A model generated the notes under the pieces. The model was not told where the DNA came from, did no database searches, and saw nothing but the letters and a program-made list of their open reading frames with translations. From Caballeronia jiangsuensis (lineage in GTDB: Bacteria > Pseudomonadota > Gammaproteobacteria > Burkholderiales > Burkholderiaceae), in contig JFHF01000019.1 of NCBI GenBank assembly GCA_000648925.1, positions 62,001 through 126,000 on the forward strand: a stretch of DNA of 64,000 nt, read 5' to 3'. Positions within the stretch are counted from its first letter, which is position 1. Every line of letters starts with the position of its first letter. Shown here piece by piece: positions 44,152-54,408 of this stretch. The position numbers were made by a program, and so were the translations under genes.

Positions 44152-44198
44152 AAAAATTCGCGCGGGAACTATCGATTATAAATCAACGATAGCCCGCG
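44152..44198 (-). terminator. Terminator of the glycosylase gene, overlapping the accA -10
   Basis: CGCGGG/CCCGCG plus CTATCG/CGATAG stems, then GAATTTTTG on the minus strand. The loop contains TATAAT (44175-44180), about 70 bases before accA, a possible accA -10 without a good -35. Confidence 0.6.
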
Positions 44199-44226
44199 AA
44201 ATTCGCGCGTCCTGCGCGTGTGTATT

Positions 44227-45240
44227 TTAATGATCCGCCGGAATCGGATTGAGACTGCGCCACATGTACCAGGTCGCGACCGTGCGCCAAGGCTCCCAGT
44301 TCGCTGCCACTTCGCGCGCCTCGCTGCGCGTCACCGGCTCCCCGCTGAAATAGTTGACGCTGATGGCCTGAATCAGGCCGAGATCGTCGAGCGGCAAAAC
44401 GTCCGGCCGCGACAGATTGAAGATGAGGAACATCTCGGCGGTCCATCGGCCGATACCGCGAATCTGCGTGAGCTCGGCGATGACGGCTTCGTCGTCCATC
44501 GAGGTCCATGCATCGACATGCAGCGCGCCGGATTCGAAATGCTGCGCGAGATCGAGAATGTATTCGGCCTTGCGTCTGGACAAGCCGCACGCCTGCAGCT
44601 TCTCGTGGCCGAGCCGGATGAAATGCGCAGGGTGAACCTCCGGGCATGCGCCTTTCACGCGTTCCCAGATTGCTTGCGCGGCCTTCACGGAAATCTGCTG
44701 ACCGGCCACCGAGCGCGCGAGCGTCGAAAACGGATCGCCGAGATTGACGAGATGGATCTCGCCGAACTTCGGGATCAGCTTCTTGAGGATGCGGTCGCGC
44801 TTCATGAGATCGGCGCATGCGCGATCCCAGTAGTCGGGACGAACGATCTCGCGCGTGAGCCCGCCGATCTGCACCGGCACCGCCGCATCGGACGTGACGA
44901 CGCGTGACTTGCGCACGACCTCGCCACGCTCGGCGACGAGCGCCTGCGCGTTTGCGCCATCGCCCGCCACAGCGCGGCCGTTGCCCTTCACGGGCGACGC
45001 TTCGGCTTCTTCCGTGCCCGCCTTCGATGGCCGCGCGGCACCGTTCAGGCGCGTCGCCGTTCCAGGCTTCGCCGCCTTGAGTGCAGCGCTTCTGGCCGTC
45101 TTGCGGCCGACCGTTGCACCTGCGCCATCGATCTTCTGCGTGTTCGCTTTCGTTTGCGCGCCGCGCGTGCGCTTTGCCGCGCCCGACGCATCGCTAACAG
45201 ACGCGGGTCGTTTGACCGGCGTCTTCCTGGCCGTTGCCAT
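44227..45240 (-). CDS. DNA-3-methyladenine glycosylase II (HhH-GPD) with long basic N-terminal tail
   Basis: Base-excision enzyme that removes alkylated purines; 337 residues. The C-terminal ~205 residues form the AlkA/HhH-GPD domain: VAGQQISVKAAQAIWERVKG, hairpin LTQIRGIGRWTAEMFLIF and the catalytic Asp in LPLDDLGLIQAI. The first ~120 residues are low-complexity Ala/Lys/Arg/Thr-rich, absent from E. coli AlkA, and may bind DNA. 47 bases after cysS on the same strand. Confidence 0.87.
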   Translation of the reverse strand: MATARKTPVKRPASVSDASGAAKRTRGAQTKANTQKIDGAGATVGRKTARSAALKAAKPGTATRLNGAARPSKAGTEEAEASPVKGNGRAVAGDGANAQALVAERGEVVRKSRVVTSDAAVPVQIGGLTREIVRPDYWDRACADLMKRDRILKKLIPKFGEIHLVNLGDPFSTLARSVAGQQISVKAAQAIWERVKGACPEVHPAHFIRLGHEKLQACGLSRRKAEYILDLAQHFESGALHVDAWTSMDDEAVIAELTQIRGIGRWTAEMFLIFNLSRPDVLPLDDLGLIQAISVNYFSGEPVTRSEAREVAANWEPWRTVATWYMWRSLNPIPADH

Positions 45241-45287
45241 CTTGCCTCCTGCCTGGTGAGTCGATCAGAGGGTACGAAGGGCCGCGT

Positions 45288-46685
45288 TCAAACGCGGCGC
45301 CATTCGGTCGACCCACCCGGTTTGTCTTCAAGCGCAATACCGGCTTCGAGCAATTCGGCGCGAATCCGGTCTGCTTCGGCATAGTTCTTCGCTTGCTTCG
45401 CGGCGATGCGCGCGGCGATCTTCGCTTCGATCTCTTGCGGCGAGAGTCCTTGCTCCGAACCCGTGCCGCTCGCCTGCTGCAGGAACGCACGCGGTTCGCG
45501 CCCGAGCAGGCCGAGCACGCCCGCGAGACCTTTGAGCTGGCGAGCGAGCGCGGGATCGCGCGTACGATTCACTTCGCTCGCGAGATCGAACAGCACCGAC
45601 ACGGCCACGGGCGTGTTGAAGTCGTCGTTCATCGCAGACTGGAAACGCTGCGCGTTCGCCTCGTTCCAGTCAAGTTGCTGATTGTCCGGCTCGACATCCT
45701 TCAACGCCGTATATAGGCGCGTCAATGCGTTCTTCGCATCGTCGATATGCACGTCGCTGTAATTCAGCGGCGAACGATAGTGTGCCCGCGCAATAAAGAA
45801 GCGCACGACTTCGGCATCAAATTTTTCGAGGACTTCGCGGATCGTGAAGAAGTTGCCGAGCGACTTCGACATCTTCTCGTTGTCGATCTGCACATAGCCG
45901 TTGTGCATCCAGTAGTTCACGAACCGTTTGCCGGTCGCGCCTTCGCTCTGCGCGATCTCGTTCTCGTGATGCGGGAACTGCAGGTCCTGCCCGCCGCCGT
46001 GGATATCGAACTGCTCGCCGAGCAGCGTGCAGCCCATCGCGGAACATTCGATGTGCCAGCCCGGACGTCCGCGGCCCCACTTCGAATCCCAGCCGGAGTC
46101 GGCGGGTTCGTTGGGCTTCGCCTGCTTCCACAGCACGAAGTCGAGCGGATCTTCCTTCGCGTCGTTCGCGGCGACGCGCTCGCCCGCGCGCAGGTCTTCG
46201 AGCGACTTGCCCGAGAGCTTGCCGTAGTCGGCGAACTTGCGCACCGCGTAGTTCACGTCGCCGTCCTTCGCCTGATATGCGTAGCCGTTTGCCTGCAATG
46301 CATCGATCATGCCGAGCATCTGCGGGATGAAGTCGGTCGCGCGCGGCTCAATGTCCGGGCGCTCGACGCCGAGCGCGTCGGCGTCTTCATGCATCGCCGT
46401 GATGAAGCGATGCGTGAGCGACTTGATCGGCTCGTTGTTCTCGACCGCGCGGCGGATGATCTTGTCGTCGATGTCCGTGATGTTCTGCACGAACGTGACC
46501 TTGTAGCCGATCGTACGCAGCCATCGTTGCACGATATCGAATACCACCATCACGCGCGCATGGCCGATGTGACAATAGTCATACACCGTCATTCCGCAGA
46601 CATACATGCGTACCTCGCCGGCTTTGAGCGGCGTGAAGGGTTGCTTGTCACGGGCGAGCGTGTTGTAGATGCGCAGCGAGTTCAT
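45288..46685 (-). CDS. cysS: Cysteinyl-tRNA synthetase
   Basis: Class I aminoacyl-tRNA synthetase, 465 residues from ATG 46685 (MNSLRIYNTL). HIGH-type motif is in YDYCHIGHARVM and KMSKS in NEKMSKSLGNFFT; zinc ligands include Cys in MYVCGMTV and ECSAMGCTLLG with HHENEIAQSE. The in-frame upstream extension is non-coding. Divergent from the TPR gene. Confidence 0.96.
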   Translation of the reverse strand: MNSLRIYNTLARDKQPFTPLKAGEVRMYVCGMTVYDYCHIGHARVMVVFDIVQRWLRTIGYKVTFVQNITDIDDKIIRRAVENNEPIKSLTHRFITAMHEDADALGVERPDIEPRATDFIPQMLGMIDALQANGYAYQAKDGDVNYAVRKFADYGKLSGKSLEDLRAGERVAANDAKEDPLDFVLWKQAKPNEPADSGWDSKWGRGRPGWHIECSAMGCTLLGEQFDIHGGGQDLQFPHHENEIAQSEGATGKRFVNYWMHNGYVQIDNEKMSKSLGNFFTIREVLEKFDAEVVRFFIARAHYRSPLNYSDVHIDDAKNALTRLYTALKDVEPDNQQLDWNEANAQRFQSAMNDDFNTPVAVSVLFDLASEVNRTRDPALARQLKGLAGVLGLLGREPRAFLQQASGTGSEQGLSPQEIEAKIAARIAAKQAKNYAEADRIRAELLEAGIALEDKPGGSTEWRRV

Positions 46686-47145
46686 AGAAGGCGAAGCATG
46701 GACCGGAGTCAACCGTGTGCCGGGCAGCAGGCGGCGTGGTCGATGCGTGCGGGAGCGAACGAGACCCACACGCGAGCACGAACACGACGGTCATGCGACC
46801 AGGACGGAAGCGGCCACGAGTGGCAAAAGAGAGTCTGGCGCCGGCGCGATACGCGTGCCTGGAGAACCAGGCGCAAGACACGTGCGCGGGACGTGCAGAC
46901 CTTTTGTTAGAATGGGTCGGAGTATAACACCGGGACTTGAGCCTATGAAATGTCGAAGCGGCCGCGCGGCGGGCTTTACGAGCCGCGCTCCGGGCCAGGC
47001 TGAAAGCCTTGCCGGACAGTGTGCCGCATCGGGCATTTCTGCTCGCTCATCGATCGTCGCGATCGTTCACGCATCCACGCGCTCGCGGTCTCTTTCGCCG
47101 CTTTCGTGGCTTCTTTCGCTGCATCATTCTTTGACTCGATTCCAA
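46686..47145. other. Divergent region between cysS and the TPR gene
   Basis: About 460 bases if the TPR gene starts at GTG 47146; 259 if it starts at ATG 46945. TATAAC occurs at 46923-46928 but without a well-placed -35. Open frames here read as Arg/Ser-rich noise. No RNA gene recognised. Confidence 0.5.
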
Positions 47146-47922
47146 GTGACTCATCGCAAAGCGCGCACGTCTCTGCAACTCTCTTGCCGGTTCGCTTCCC
47201 GGACGCTCGCCATCGCCACCTTCGCGTTCGCCGCATGCGCGGGCCTGTCCGGGGCCGCGCTCGCGCAGACCTCGACCGCCACGCGCGATGACACGCCGCA
47301 AATCGACGCGGCCATCGCGAGCAAGGACTGGAACGCCGCGCTCACGCAACTCGATGCGCGCATCGCGAGCAATCCGCGCGACGTGCAGGCGAAGTTCAAG
47401 CGCGCCACCGTGCTCGCGCGTCTGAACCGCGACGACGACGCCATCGCCGCCTTCACCGAAATCACGCAGGCGTATCCCGAACTGCCCGAGCCGTACAACA
47501 ATCTCGCCGCGCTCTACGCGAAGAAGGGCCGCTACGAAGACGCGCGCGCCGCGCTCGAAACGGCGGTCAAGGCGAACCCCGGCTATGCGCTCGCCTACGA
47601 CAACCTGGGCGATCTTTATCTTCGTCTCGCGAGCGAGTCGTACAAGCGCGCGCAGTCGCTCGGCTCGAAGAGCCCGCTCACGAGCCAGCGCATCACGGCG
47701 ATCCAGAACATCTACACGCCGCCGAAGAAGCGCGCGGGTGCGGCCGACGGCGCATCCGGAGCGGGCGCGGCCATCGCGCCGCGCACGGCCGCCGACGAAT
47801 GGGCGCCCGCGTCCGGCGTCGTCTCGCCGGCCATGCCTTCGCCCGACGAGTTCTCGCCGTTCGGCGGCCCGACCGCCCCGCTGCCGACCACGCCTTACGC
47901 CGCGCCGAAGGCGCAGCCGTAA
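47146..47922 (+). CDS. Secreted tetratricopeptide-repeat protein
   Basis: 258 residues if started at GTG 47146, which gives a plausible signal peptide ending SGAALAQTS; an in-frame ATG at 46945 would add 67 residues of atypical sequence. The mature part has three to four TPR units (WNAALTQLDARIASNPRDVQ, DAIAAFTEITQAYPELPEPY, YEDARAALETAVKANPGYA) and then a Pro/Ala-rich tail. It precedes two cyclophilin genes. It is probably a periplasmic scaffold; partner unknown. The start is unsure and lacks a ribosome-binding site. Confidence 0.7.
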   Translation: MTHRKARTSLQLSCRFASRTLAIATFAFAACAGLSGAALAQTSTATRDDTPQIDAAIASKDWNAALTQLDARIASNPRDVQAKFKRATVLARLNRDDDAIAAFTEITQAYPELPEPYNNLAALYAKKGRYEDARAALETAVKANPGYALAYDNLGDLYLRLASESYKRAQSLGSKSPLTSQRITAIQNIYTPPKKRAGAADGASGAGAAIAPRTAADEWAPASGVVSPAMPSPDEFSPFGGPTAPLPTTPYAAPKAQP

Positions 47923-47973
47923 GCGCTCATCGCTGCCGACTGTCCGCATTCACCACACGAGGATCGATCCTTC

Positions 47974-48555
47974 ATGAAATTCCTGATGTTGGCGCTTTCG
48001 AGCGCGGCCCTGATTGCGAGCGCGCCGGCGTTCGCCCAGCCGAATGCGCAGGCCGCGCATCCCACCGTGCTCATCAAGACCACGCAAGGCGACATCAAGG
48101 TCGAGCTGTATCCCGAGAAAGCGCCGAAGACCGTCGCGAACTTTCTGGACTATGTGAAGTCCGGTCAGTACAGCGGCACGATCTTCCATCGCGTGATTCC
48201 GGGCTTCATGATCCAAGGCGGCGGCTTCAGCACGAGCTTCGCCGAGAAGCCGACGCGCGCGCCGATCCCGCTCGAAAGCAGGAACGGTCTGAAGAACGCC
48301 ACGGGCACGCTCGCGATGGCGCGCACGAGCGACCCGAACTCGGCCACCGCCCAGTTCTTCATCAATACGGTCGATAATGCGGGTCTCGACTATCCGAGCC
48401 CGGACGGCAACGGCTATGCCGTGTTCGGCAAGGTCGTCGCGGGCATGGACGTCGTGAAGAAGATCGAAGGCAGCCCGACCACCACGCGCGGGCCGATGCA
48501 GGACGTGCCGCAAAAGCCGACCGTGATCGAGTCGGCCACCGTGGTCTCGCAGTAA
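47974..48555 (+). CDS. ppiA: Periplasmic peptidyl-prolyl isomerase (cyclophilin)
   Basis: 193 residues with signal peptide (ASAPAFAQPNAQ, cut near residue 22) and a complete cyclophilin domain: FHRVIPGFMIQGGGF with the catalytic Arg and Phe, AMARTSDPNSATAQFFIN. It assists folding of exported proteins. 51 bases after the TPR gene; ppiB follows. Confidence 0.93.
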   Translation: MKFLMLALSSAALIASAPAFAQPNAQAAHPTVLIKTTQGDIKVELYPEKAPKTVANFLDYVKSGQYSGTIFHRVIPGFMIQGGGFSTSFAEKPTRAPIPLESRNGLKNATGTLAMARTSDPNSATAQFFINTVDNAGLDYPSPDGNGYAVFGKVVAGMDVVKKIEGSPTTTRGPMQDVPQKPTVIESATVVSQ

Positions 48556-48630
48556 TCCGAAGCGCCTGTCGCTAACCTGGCGCGCGCGCCGCGCCAGCGC
48601 TCAATCAAACTCACTGGAGTGAACATCATC

Positions 48631-49122
48631 ATGGTCGAACTACATACCAACCACGGCGTCATCAAGCTGGAACTGGACGCGGAGAAGGCGCCGAAGACCG
48701 TCGAGAACTTCCTCGCCTACGTGAAGAAGGGTCACTACGACAACACCGTGTTCCACCGCGTGATCGACGGCTTCATGATCCAGGGTGGCGGCTTCGAGCC
48801 GGGCATGAACCAGAAGCCGACCGATGCGCCGGTCAACAACGAAGCGAACAACGGTCTCAAGAACGACGCCGGCACGGTCGCGATGGCGCGCACGAACGAT
48901 CCGCATTCGGCGACCGCGCAGTTCTTCATCAACGTGAAGGACAACGACTTCCTGAACCATTCGTCGCCGACGCCGCAAGGCTGGGGTTACACGGTGTTCG
49001 GCAAGGTGGTCGAAGGCATGGATGTGGTCGAGAAGATCAAGAAGGTCAAGACCGGTTCGAAGGGCTTCCATCAGGACGTGCCGGTCGACGACGTGGTGAT
49101 CGAGAAGGCCGTCGTGGTCTGA
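48631..49122 (+). CDS. ppiB: Cytoplasmic peptidyl-prolyl isomerase B (cyclophilin)
   Basis: 163 residues without signal peptide, from ATG 48631 (MVELHTNHGV); the GTG at 48619 sits on the ribosome-binding site CTGGAG and is rejected. Active-site stretch FHRVIDGFMIQGGGFEPG and SATAQFFINVKDNDFL are present. A clear duplicate of the upstream ppiA without the export signal. Confidence 0.95.
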   Translation: MVELHTNHGVIKLELDAEKAPKTVENFLAYVKKGHYDNTVFHRVIDGFMIQGGGFEPGMNQKPTDAPVNNEANNGLKNDAGTVAMARTNDPHSATAQFFINVKDNDFLNHSSPTPQGWGYTVFGKVVEGMDVVEKIKKVKTGSKGFHQDVPVDDVVIEKAVVV

Positions 49123-49135
49123 TCCTGGTCATTGC

Positions 49136-49936
49136 ATGATCGATACGAAGACTTCATTCGATCGCGAAGCAGCGGGTGCAGCGAACAACGCGCGCCCGCT
49201 GTTTTTCATTGCCGATCTGCATCTCTCGGAAGCGATTCCGAAAACGGTCGCGGCCTTCGAGCATTTCATCGAGGTCACGGCGAACGATGCGGACTCCGTT
49301 TTCATTCTCGGCGACCTGTTCGAGTTCTGGATCGGCGACGACGTTCTCGATGGTCCCGCGAACGACGCGCGCGCCACCTTCGCGCGCCGCATGACGCGCC
49401 TCATGCACACGCTTTCCGAACGCGGCATCGGTCTCTACGTGATGCACGGCAATCGCGATTTCCTGCTGGGCAAGCGCTTCATGAAAGACGCGGGCGCGAT
49501 GCCGCTGCCCGACCCGTTCGTGATCACCGCGTTCGGCAGACGCGTCGTGCTCGCGCACGGCGACGGCCTGTGCACGGCGGACCGCGCGTATCAGGGCTTC
49601 CGCAAGTTCGCGCGCAACCGCTTCGCGCAGCGTCTTTTTCTGGCGTTGCCGCTCCATACGCGCCTCGCGATCGGCCAGCGCATGCGCACGAAAAGCGAAG
49701 GCTCGCGCGTGATGGGCGACAAGGCGAAATACGATGTCACGAAGAAAGCGGTGTCCGAACTGTTCATCCACAGCCACACGACTACGCTGATTCACGGCCA
49801 CACGCATCGTCCGGCGATGCATCGCGAGGTCGCGGGCGTGCGCTGGGTCCTGCCCGACTGGGAACTGGACGCGAACACGCCGCGCGGCGGCTATCTGCGC
49901 CTCGATGACGAAGGCGTGCGCGCGCTGCCGCTCTAG
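49136..49936 (+). CDS. lpxH: UDP-2,3-diacylglucosamine hydrolase
   Basis: Lipid A synthesis enzyme producing lipid X; calcineurin-like metallophosphoesterase at the inner membrane face. 266 residues with all metal motifs: FIADLHLS, FILGDLFEFWIGDD, MHGNRDFLLG, AHGDGLCTADRAYQ and IHGHTHRPA. 13 bases after ppiB. The stop codon TAG lies in CTAG and is shared with the stop of the converging cysE. Confidence 0.95.
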   Translation: MIDTKTSFDREAAGAANNARPLFFIADLHLSEAIPKTVAAFEHFIEVTANDADSVFILGDLFEFWIGDDVLDGPANDARATFARRMTRLMHTLSERGIGLYVMHGNRDFLLGKRFMKDAGAMPLPDPFVITAFGRRVVLAHGDGLCTADRAYQGFRKFARNRFAQRLFLALPLHTRLAIGQRMRTKSEGSRVMGDKAKYDVTKKAVSELFIHSHTTTLIHGHTHRPAMHREVAGVRWVLPDWELDANTPRGGYLRLDDEGVRALPL

Positions 49937-50727
49937 CGTTCGAGCGACGCGGCGCGCTCTTCCGTGGTCTTGCCGTCCATCGACGTGCACAGGCGCTTGA
50001 GATCGACGAGCGCGGCGCCATCGACGGCATTGAGCGCTTCGACGCGCGCGCCGAGCCGCTCCAGCGCCGCGACGATGTCATCGATACGCTGCGTCTGCGT
50101 CGACGCGTGATCGATCAGGCCGTGGATCGCGAGCGAGACCGGATCGTCCGCGTTCGGCGTGATGCCGTAGGCGCAGAAACCTTCGCTCTTCGTTTCCTTC
50201 GGCTTCGAAACCGCCGGCATCACGATGCGCGCCGGATTGCCCACCGCCGTGCCGCCCGCCGGCACCGGCTTCACGACTACCGCGTTCGATCCGATCTTCG
50301 CTTCTGCGCCGACGGTAAAGCCGCCGAGCACCTTCGCGCCCGCACCGACGATCACGCCGCGTTCGAGCGTCGGATGGCGCTTCGCCCCGCGCGTGAGCGA
50401 CGTGCCGCCGAGCGTCACGCCCTGATAGATGGTGCAGTCGTCGCCGATTTCCGCCGTCTCGCCGATCACCACGCCCATGCCGTGATCGATGAACACGCGC
50501 CGCCCGAGCGTCGCGCCCGGATGAATCTCGATGCCTGTGAGAAAGCGCGCGATCTGCGACACGAACCGCGCGAGCCAGCGCCATTGCCCGCGCCAGCACG
50601 CGTTCGCTACGCGATGCAGCACGATCGCGTGCAGCCCGGGATAACAGGTGACGACTTCCCAGGCGCTGCGGGCGGCGGGATCGCGCTCGCGGATGGCGGC
50701 GATGTCTTCGCGAAGTCGGTCGAACAT
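49933..50727 (-). CDS. cysE: Serine O-acetyltransferase
   Basis: Makes O-acetylserine for cysteine synthesis; 264 residues from ATG 50727 (MFDRLREDIA). The left-handed helix core is clear: IHPGATLGRRVFIDHGMGVV, GETAEIGDDCTIYQGVTLGG and AGAKVLGGFTVGAEAKIGSN. Compared with E. coli CysE, the N-terminal helical domain is short and the C-terminus has about 100 extra residues (from SKPKETKSEG), an arrangement typical of Burkholderia. It converges on lpxH with a 4-base overlap. Confidence 0.94.
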   Translation of the reverse strand: MFDRLREDIAAIRERDPAARSAWEVVTCYPGLHAIVLHRVANACWRGQWRWLARFVSQIARFLTGIEIHPGATLGRRVFIDHGMGVVIGETAEIGDDCTIYQGVTLGGTSLTRGAKRHPTLERGVIVGAGAKVLGGFTVGAEAKIGSNAVVVKPVPAGGTAVGNPARIVMPAVSKPKETKSEGFCAYGITPNADDPVSLAIHGLIDHASTQTQRIDDIVAALERLGARVEALNAVDGAALVDLKRLCTSMDGKTTEERAASLER

Positions 50728-50925
50728 GGCGGTATCTCGATTGTGGGAAGGGGCGCGCGGGCGTCCGTGCCATGAAAACCTAAAGCACGGAACGCGCAAA
50801 GCTTATATCGGCTGTCGCCGTTTTTCGCCGATTGTAGGACGAGCGCGAAGAGTTCGCTCGATGCCCCCGACGGCAGCGCGGTTGCCGCCATCGGCCAGAC
50901 GAGAGCCCGCGAGGGCACGCGCGTT

Positions 50926-51696
50926 CTAGTCTTTCTTGGTGTGCAGCAGGATGTGCTTCGCCATTCCGCGGAGGATATTCACCTCTTCGCGCTCCAGTCC
51001 CGAGCGCGCGAAGAGCCGCCGCACGCGCGACATCAGCTTCTTCGGATTGGCCGGATCGAGAAAATCCAGCGCGACGAGCGCGTCTTCGAGATGCGCGTAC
51101 ATGCCTTCGATTTCTTCGCTCGACGCGCTCTGCCCCGCCGATTCGACGACGGCGAGCGCGCTCGCGGGCGCCTGAAACGCGAGCCGCAGCTCGTAGGCGA
51201 GCACCTGGACGGCCTGCGCGAGATTGAGCGAGCTGTACGCGGGATTGGCGGGAATATGCGCGAGCGCGCTGCAGCGCTCGACATCCGCGTTCGACAGCCC
51301 CGTGCGCTCGTTGCCGAACACGAGCGCGATGTCGCCGTGACGCACGAATTCGTGCGCGCGTTCGGCGAGCGCGCGCGGCGGCATCTGCGGCGGACCGTAT
51401 TCGCGCATGCGTGCCGTGAGCGCGACCGACCAGTGCACGCCGACCAAGGCATCGGCGAGCGTATCGACGACATGCGCGGACGCGAGGACGTCATCGGCGC
51501 CGGAGGCCATCGCGATGGCTTCGGGCTCGTTCTTGACGTCGGCTAGGCGCGGCGCGACGAGGACGAGGCGCGCGAAGCCCATCGTCTTCAACGCGCGCGC
51601 GGCCGCGCCGACATTGCCGGGATGACTCGGCTCGACGAGGATGAAGCGCGTGGAGGTGAAGCCGCCTGCGGGCGCGGAAAGTTCGTTGGGTTCCAA
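50926..51696 (-). CDS. trmJ: tRNA 2'-O-methyltransferase TrmJ (SPOUT family)
   Basis: Methylates position 32 of certain tRNAs. About 256 residues if started at TTG 51696 (LEPNELSAPAGG). SPOUT motifs are SHPGNVGAAARALKTMGF, ALVFGNERTGLSN and IPANPAYSSLNLAQAVQV. The start is uncertain: an in-frame ATG at 51816 would add 40 residues overlapping the likely suhB promoter, and no ribosome-binding site marks either. The C-terminal ~80 residues are the usual RNA-binding extension. Divergent from suhB. Confidence 0.88.
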   Translation of the reverse strand: MEPNELSAPAGGFTSTRFILVEPSHPGNVGAAARALKTMGFARLVLVAPRLADVKNEPEAIAMASGADDVLASAHVVDTLADALVGVHWSVALTARMREYGPPQMPPRALAERAHEFVRHGDIALVFGNERTGLSNADVERCSALAHIPANPAYSSLNLAQAVQVLAYELRLAFQAPASALAVVESAGQSASSEEIEGMYAHLEDALVALDFLDPANPKKLMSRVRRLFARSGLEREEVNILRGMAKHILLHTKKD

Positions 51697-51944
51697 GGCG
51701 CGATCTGTGCTGAATGTGCGAACCCGATATGTTAACGCGCTTTGCCGAAGCGGCGAAAACGCGCGGCCACTTTCGGGTAAAATGGCCCCTTCGCGCGCCG
51801 CGAACGGTTTTTTCATTCAGTCGAACCTTCGCGCGGACGCACCGCTCTTATTCAATTCGTCTTTCGTCGACATAGTCGTTGTCGCCAACTTTTCCGTCCG
51901 CGCATTCATTTCACGTGAGCGCCGGCCGTCAGAGGATTTCGCTC

Positions 51945-52748
<804 letters not shown>

Positions 52749-52755
52749 GCCGCAT

Positions 52756-52790
52756 CGACGGGGCGCGCCCTGCGCTCCGTCGTTTTCCTT
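52756..52790 (+). terminator. Terminator after suhB
   Basis: 11-pair stem (one G-T) with arms 52756-52766 and 52772-52782, then TTTTCCTT. Confidence 0.65.
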
Positions 52791-52910
52791 CCCTCGCGCT
52801 TCGGGCGCGCCGCCTGCTCTGCAACGAATGCGGGGCTCCGTTACAGTGCAAGCTTTTCCCCCGTCTGTCCGCTCCTGCGGCGCGCGCCGCGCCACACGTC
52901 ACCCCTGCTC

Positions 52911-54209
52911 ATGAAGAAAGGCTTCTACACGATCATCGCCGCGCAGTTCGTTTCGTCGCTCGCCGACAATGCGCTCTTGATCGCCGCGATCGCCATGCTC
53001 GCCGTCGTGCATTCGGCGCCGTGGGTCACGCCGCTTTTGCAAATCTTCTTCACGATTTCATACGTGGTGCTCGCACCATTCGTGGGCGCATTCGCCGATG
53101 CCATCCAGAAACGCCACGTCATGTTCGTCTCGAACGCGCTCAAGGCGGCCGGCTGCGCGATGATGATCGCAGGCGTCCATCCGATGCTCGCGTACGGCGT
53201 CGTCGGCCTCGGCGCGGCCGCGTATTCGCCCGCGAAGTACGGCATTCTCACCGAGCTCCTGCCGCCGCAGAAGCTGATCGCGGCGAACGCATGGCTCGAA
53301 TCCGCCACGGTCGGCTCGACGATTCTCGGCACCGTGATCGGCGGCGCGCTCGTGAGCCAGGTCGTCGGGCGCTGGGTCACGCATGCGCATCTGCCGCTCG
53401 TGAGCACCGCCGCGCACGCCGCGCTGTTCGCCGTGATGGTGATCTATGCGTCGGCGGCCGTCATCAACGTGTTCATTCCGGATACCGGCGCGCGCTACCC
53501 GAATCTCCTGAACCAGCCGACCCGGCTCGTCCACGATTTCTCGCATTGCTTCAAGGTGTTGTGGAAGGACAAGCTCGCGCAGATCGCGCTGTGGGTCACG
53601 ACGCTGCTCTGGGGCGCGGCCGTCACGCTCCAGTTGCTCGTGCTCAAATGGGCCGATGCGAACCTCGGCCTGACGCTCTCGAAAGCCGCCGTCCTGCAGG
53701 GTGTGACGGGCATCGGCATCGCGCTCGGCGCGGCGGCGGCGTCCGCGTGGATCGTGCTGCGCCAGTCGCTCAAGGTGCTGCCGGTGGGCGTGCTCATCGG
53801 CGCGGTGTCGGTCGCGATGGCGTTCTACAACAAGGACCTGTTCCCGGCGGGATCGGGCGTGCAGATCGGTCCGTTGTTCGCGCCGGCGTACATCCTGATG
53901 GCGTATCCGCTGATGATTGCGCTGGGCGGCTTGTCAGGGTTTTTCATCGTGCCGATGAACGCGATCCTCCAGCATCGCGGCGCGACGCTGCTTTCCGCCG
54001 GGCATTCCATCGCGGTGCAGAACTTCAACCAGAATCTCGCCGTGCTCGCGATGCTCGGCGCCTATGCGCTGCTCTTGACGACCAAGGTGCCGGTGCAGTG
54101 GATCATCGTCATATTCGGCCTTTTCGTGTGCCTAATGATGGCGCTCGCGATGCGCCGCCACACGCAAAACGAGCGTGAAACGGATCTCGGCGCGCTGGTC
54201 GAGGAATGA
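52911..54209 (+). CDS. lplT: Lysophospholipid transporter LplT
   Basis: Major-facilitator flippase that brings lysophospholipids across the inner membrane for re-acylation. 432 residues, about 12 helices; N-terminus FYTIIAAQFVSSLADNALLIA and GLGAAAYSPAKYGILTELLP are typical of LplT. In E. coli the gene is next to aas; here no acyltransferase is adjacent. ATG at 52911. Confidence 0.9.
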   Translation: MKKGFYTIIAAQFVSSLADNALLIAAIAMLAVVHSAPWVTPLLQIFFTISYVVLAPFVGAFADAIQKRHVMFVSNALKAAGCAMMIAGVHPMLAYGVVGLGAAAYSPAKYGILTELLPPQKLIAANAWLESATVGSTILGTVIGGALVSQVVGRWVTHAHLPLVSTAAHAALFAVMVIYASAAVINVFIPDTGARYPNLLNQPTRLVHDFSHCFKVLWKDKLAQIALWVTTLLWGAAVTLQLLVLKWADANLGLTLSKAAVLQGVTGIGIALGAAAASAWIVLRQSLKVLPVGVLIGAVSVAMAFYNKDLFPAGSGVQIGPLFAPAYILMAYPLMIALGGLSGFFIVPMNAILQHRGATLLSAGHSIAVQNFNQNLAVLAMLGAYALLLTTKVPVQWIIVIFGLFVCLMMALAMRRHTQNERETDLGALVEE

Positions 54210-54408
54210 AGCTTGCTCCACGGTGTATTCTGGGTTCATACCCCGGCGCCGGCGGACGAGGAAGAGGGATGGAACGCAGGCGGCGGGGCGAAGTCGTAAC
54301 GCTGTAGGCGCGCGCCGGGATTGCCGCGCGAGCTGTGATTACAGTGACGAATGCGAAGCGGACCCGGCCATAATCATTACTCGGCAACGTCAATAAAGGA
54401 GCAAGGAA

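Noticed and set aside
46669..47145. Long N-terminal extension of the TPR protein frame
   Set aside because: Arg/Ser-rich shadow-like sequence before a normal signal peptide; overlaps the cysS start.
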